Assembly: GCA_025464645.1 (NCBI GenBank)
Contig: JAODGF010000039.1
Location: 1-5,821, forward strand
Direction: 5' to 3'
DNA from: Methanosarcinales archaeon
GTDB lineage: Archaea; Halobacteriota; Syntropharchaeia; Alkanophagales; Methanospirareceae
DNA length: 5,821 bases
The translations under genes were made by a program, and so were the position numbers. Below the pieces are notes generated by a model. That model did no database searches, was not told the origin of the DNA, and saw only the letters and a list, made by a program, of their open reading frames with translations. Position 1 is the stretch's first letter. Every line of letters begins with the position of its first letter. Below, in pieces: positions 4,940-5,821 of this stretch.

Positions 4940-5821
4940 TTACATCCTCCCATGCCGCAAAATCGAAAATAACAGCCAAAAAGCCATTATCCCTGCTCCA
5001 AGAAAACCGATGATACCAATAACCGGTATTTCGTGACATTTTGGTGGAACACCTGAGAGAACAATAAGGGCTGAACCGATCACAAGAGAAGCCAGAACAA
5101 TTGCAAACACCATACGATTGTTAGTCTGGTCGAGGGTTTTAAGCATCGGGTCAAGTCCCTTATGCTCAAATTTAATCCTTACCTCGCCCTGTTTTATCAG
5201 TGCTATTATGTCTCGTGCCTCAGCGGGTAGGTCCCGCATCAGCAAGCGCGTTTCGAGAGCGGAGAGATAGAAATCTTCGATTAACTTTCGGGGACTCATA
5301 CGTTCCATGATTAACTTCTCTGCGAAAGGTTCGGCGTGTTCCACCGCATTAAATTCAGGGTCCAGTTCCCTACCCACACCTTCAATGGTCACCAGCGCTT
5401 TTGCGAGCAGGTAGAAGTCCCGGGGCAGTTTCAAGCGGTGCTCCGCAACTACCCTCGCAATGTGGTGCAGCAGACTCCCTATTTCGAGTTCTTTAAGTGG
5501 ACGATAGGCGTAGAGTTCGATAAGTTCGGCAATATCTGATTCTAACTTTTCACTATCTTCTATTTGCCTATATCCAGACTCGGATAATTTCAAAATAGTT
5601 TTCGTGATTTTACGTTCATCTTTATTTATAATCCCAATGAGGATGTCAGCCAGGTCTTCTCGATGCCGTGCTGACAGGGAGCCCATCATGCCGTAATCAA
5701 GGAAACAAATGACATTGTCTTTCAGCACCTTGATGTTCCCCGGATGAGGATCAGCGTGGAAAAAGCCGTGCTCAAATATTTGTTTCAGCACAAGGTCGGC
5801 ACCTCGTGCTGCCACAACTTT
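4940..5821 (-). CDS. ubiB: UbiB/AarF/ABC1-family atypical kinase, 5' end cut by the window
   Basis: The C-terminal 293 residues of an ABC1-family protein, normally about 500-560 residues, so the N-terminal KxGQ region and ATP-binding part are outside the window. Counting from the first visible codon (5821), HADPHPGN at 22-29 is the family's catalytic-loop motif and FLDYGMMG at 40-47 is the counterpart of the kinase DFG motif, with D42. A long helical region follows. Near the end are two hydrophobic helices, about 237-258 and 266-288, closing with the basic RHGRM tail. This matches the membrane-anchored UbiB layout. Bacterial and eukaryotic homologues support ubiquinone synthesis or prenyl-lipid handling, acting more as ATPases than protein kinases. 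In archaea the role is not settled and may concern isoprenoid quinones or other prenyl lipids. The frame is open to the window edge, so an internal GTG at 5815 is not the start. The next gene is 90 bases away on the same strand. Confidence 0.92.
   Translation of the reverse strand, partial: KVVAARGADLVLKQIFEHGFFHADPHPGNIKVLKDNVICFLDYGMMGSLSARHREDLADILIGIINKDERKITKTILKLSESGYRQIEDSEKLESDIAELIELYAYRPLKELEIGSLLHHIARVVAEHRLKLPRDFYLLAKALVTIEGVGRELDPEFNAVEHAEPFAEKLIMERMSPRKLIEDFYLSALETRLLMRDLPAEARDIIALIKQGEVRIKFEHKGLDPMLKTLDQTNNRMVFAIVLASLVIGSALIVLSGVPPKCHEIPVIGIIGFLGAGIMAFWLLFSILRHGRM

Noticed and set aside
5813..5815. GTG at 5815 as a start codon of the UbiB-like gene
   Set aside because: The frame stays open to the window edge and the N-terminal half of the family is missing, so the gene begins outside the window.

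Overview
The window looks like a junction between an ordinary metabolic region and a small mobile or accessory region. All supported genes lie on the minus strand, so they read from right to left. The organism is probably an anaerobic archaeon, perhaps a euryarchaeon related to methanogens or methane oxidisers. The grounds are a heterodisulfide-reductase-like (HdrD/GlcF-type) iron-sulfur protein beside a flavoprotein, GGTGA/GAGGTGAT ribosome binding sites, and TATA-like boxes at archaeal spacing. This is inference; an anaerobic bacterium is not excluded.

Right part, about 2292-5821 (core-like, moderate G+C). In transcription order it holds the 3' two-thirds of a UbiB/AarF/ABC1 atypical kinase with two C-terminal membrane helices. 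After a 90-base gap comes a two-gene unit with only 5 bases between the genes: an iron-sulfur protein with one standard 4Fe-4S motif, one atypical one and two CCG domains, then an FAD-linked dehydrogenase of the VAO/PCMH/GlcD superfamily. The simplest reading is that the flavoprotein oxidises an unknown 2-hydroxyacid-like or other small substrate and passes electrons to the iron-sulfur partner.

Middle part, about 1428-2220 (accessory). It opens with the last 37 codons of a tyrosine recombinase, clearly a relic because in-frame stops lie directly upstream. The relic's stop overlaps (ATGA) the start of an unlisted 50-residue ORF with a very strong ribosome binding site. Next come a 64-residue DUF2281-like antitoxin and a MazF/PemK-family toxin, overlapping by 16 bases. 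These three small genes look like one operon, with a candidate archaeal promoter and a 14-base palindrome inside the recombinase relic.

Left part, about 1-1427 (accessory, very A+T-rich gene). Right after the toxin stop is an 82-base hairpin-rich element with an 11-bp perfect long-range stem and inner stem-loops, bounded by ATAAC/GTTAT boxes. It recalls an integron attC site but does not fit the consensus well. Then comes a 383-residue phospholipase-D-superfamily protein with a single HKD motif and a C-terminal region I do not recognise. The first 60 bases hold another short hairpin and a triple AGCGA repeat. The layout of single small genes each followed by a folded element, next to a recombinase relic, is the most interesting aspect of the window. 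I see no rRNA, tRNA or CRISPR array.
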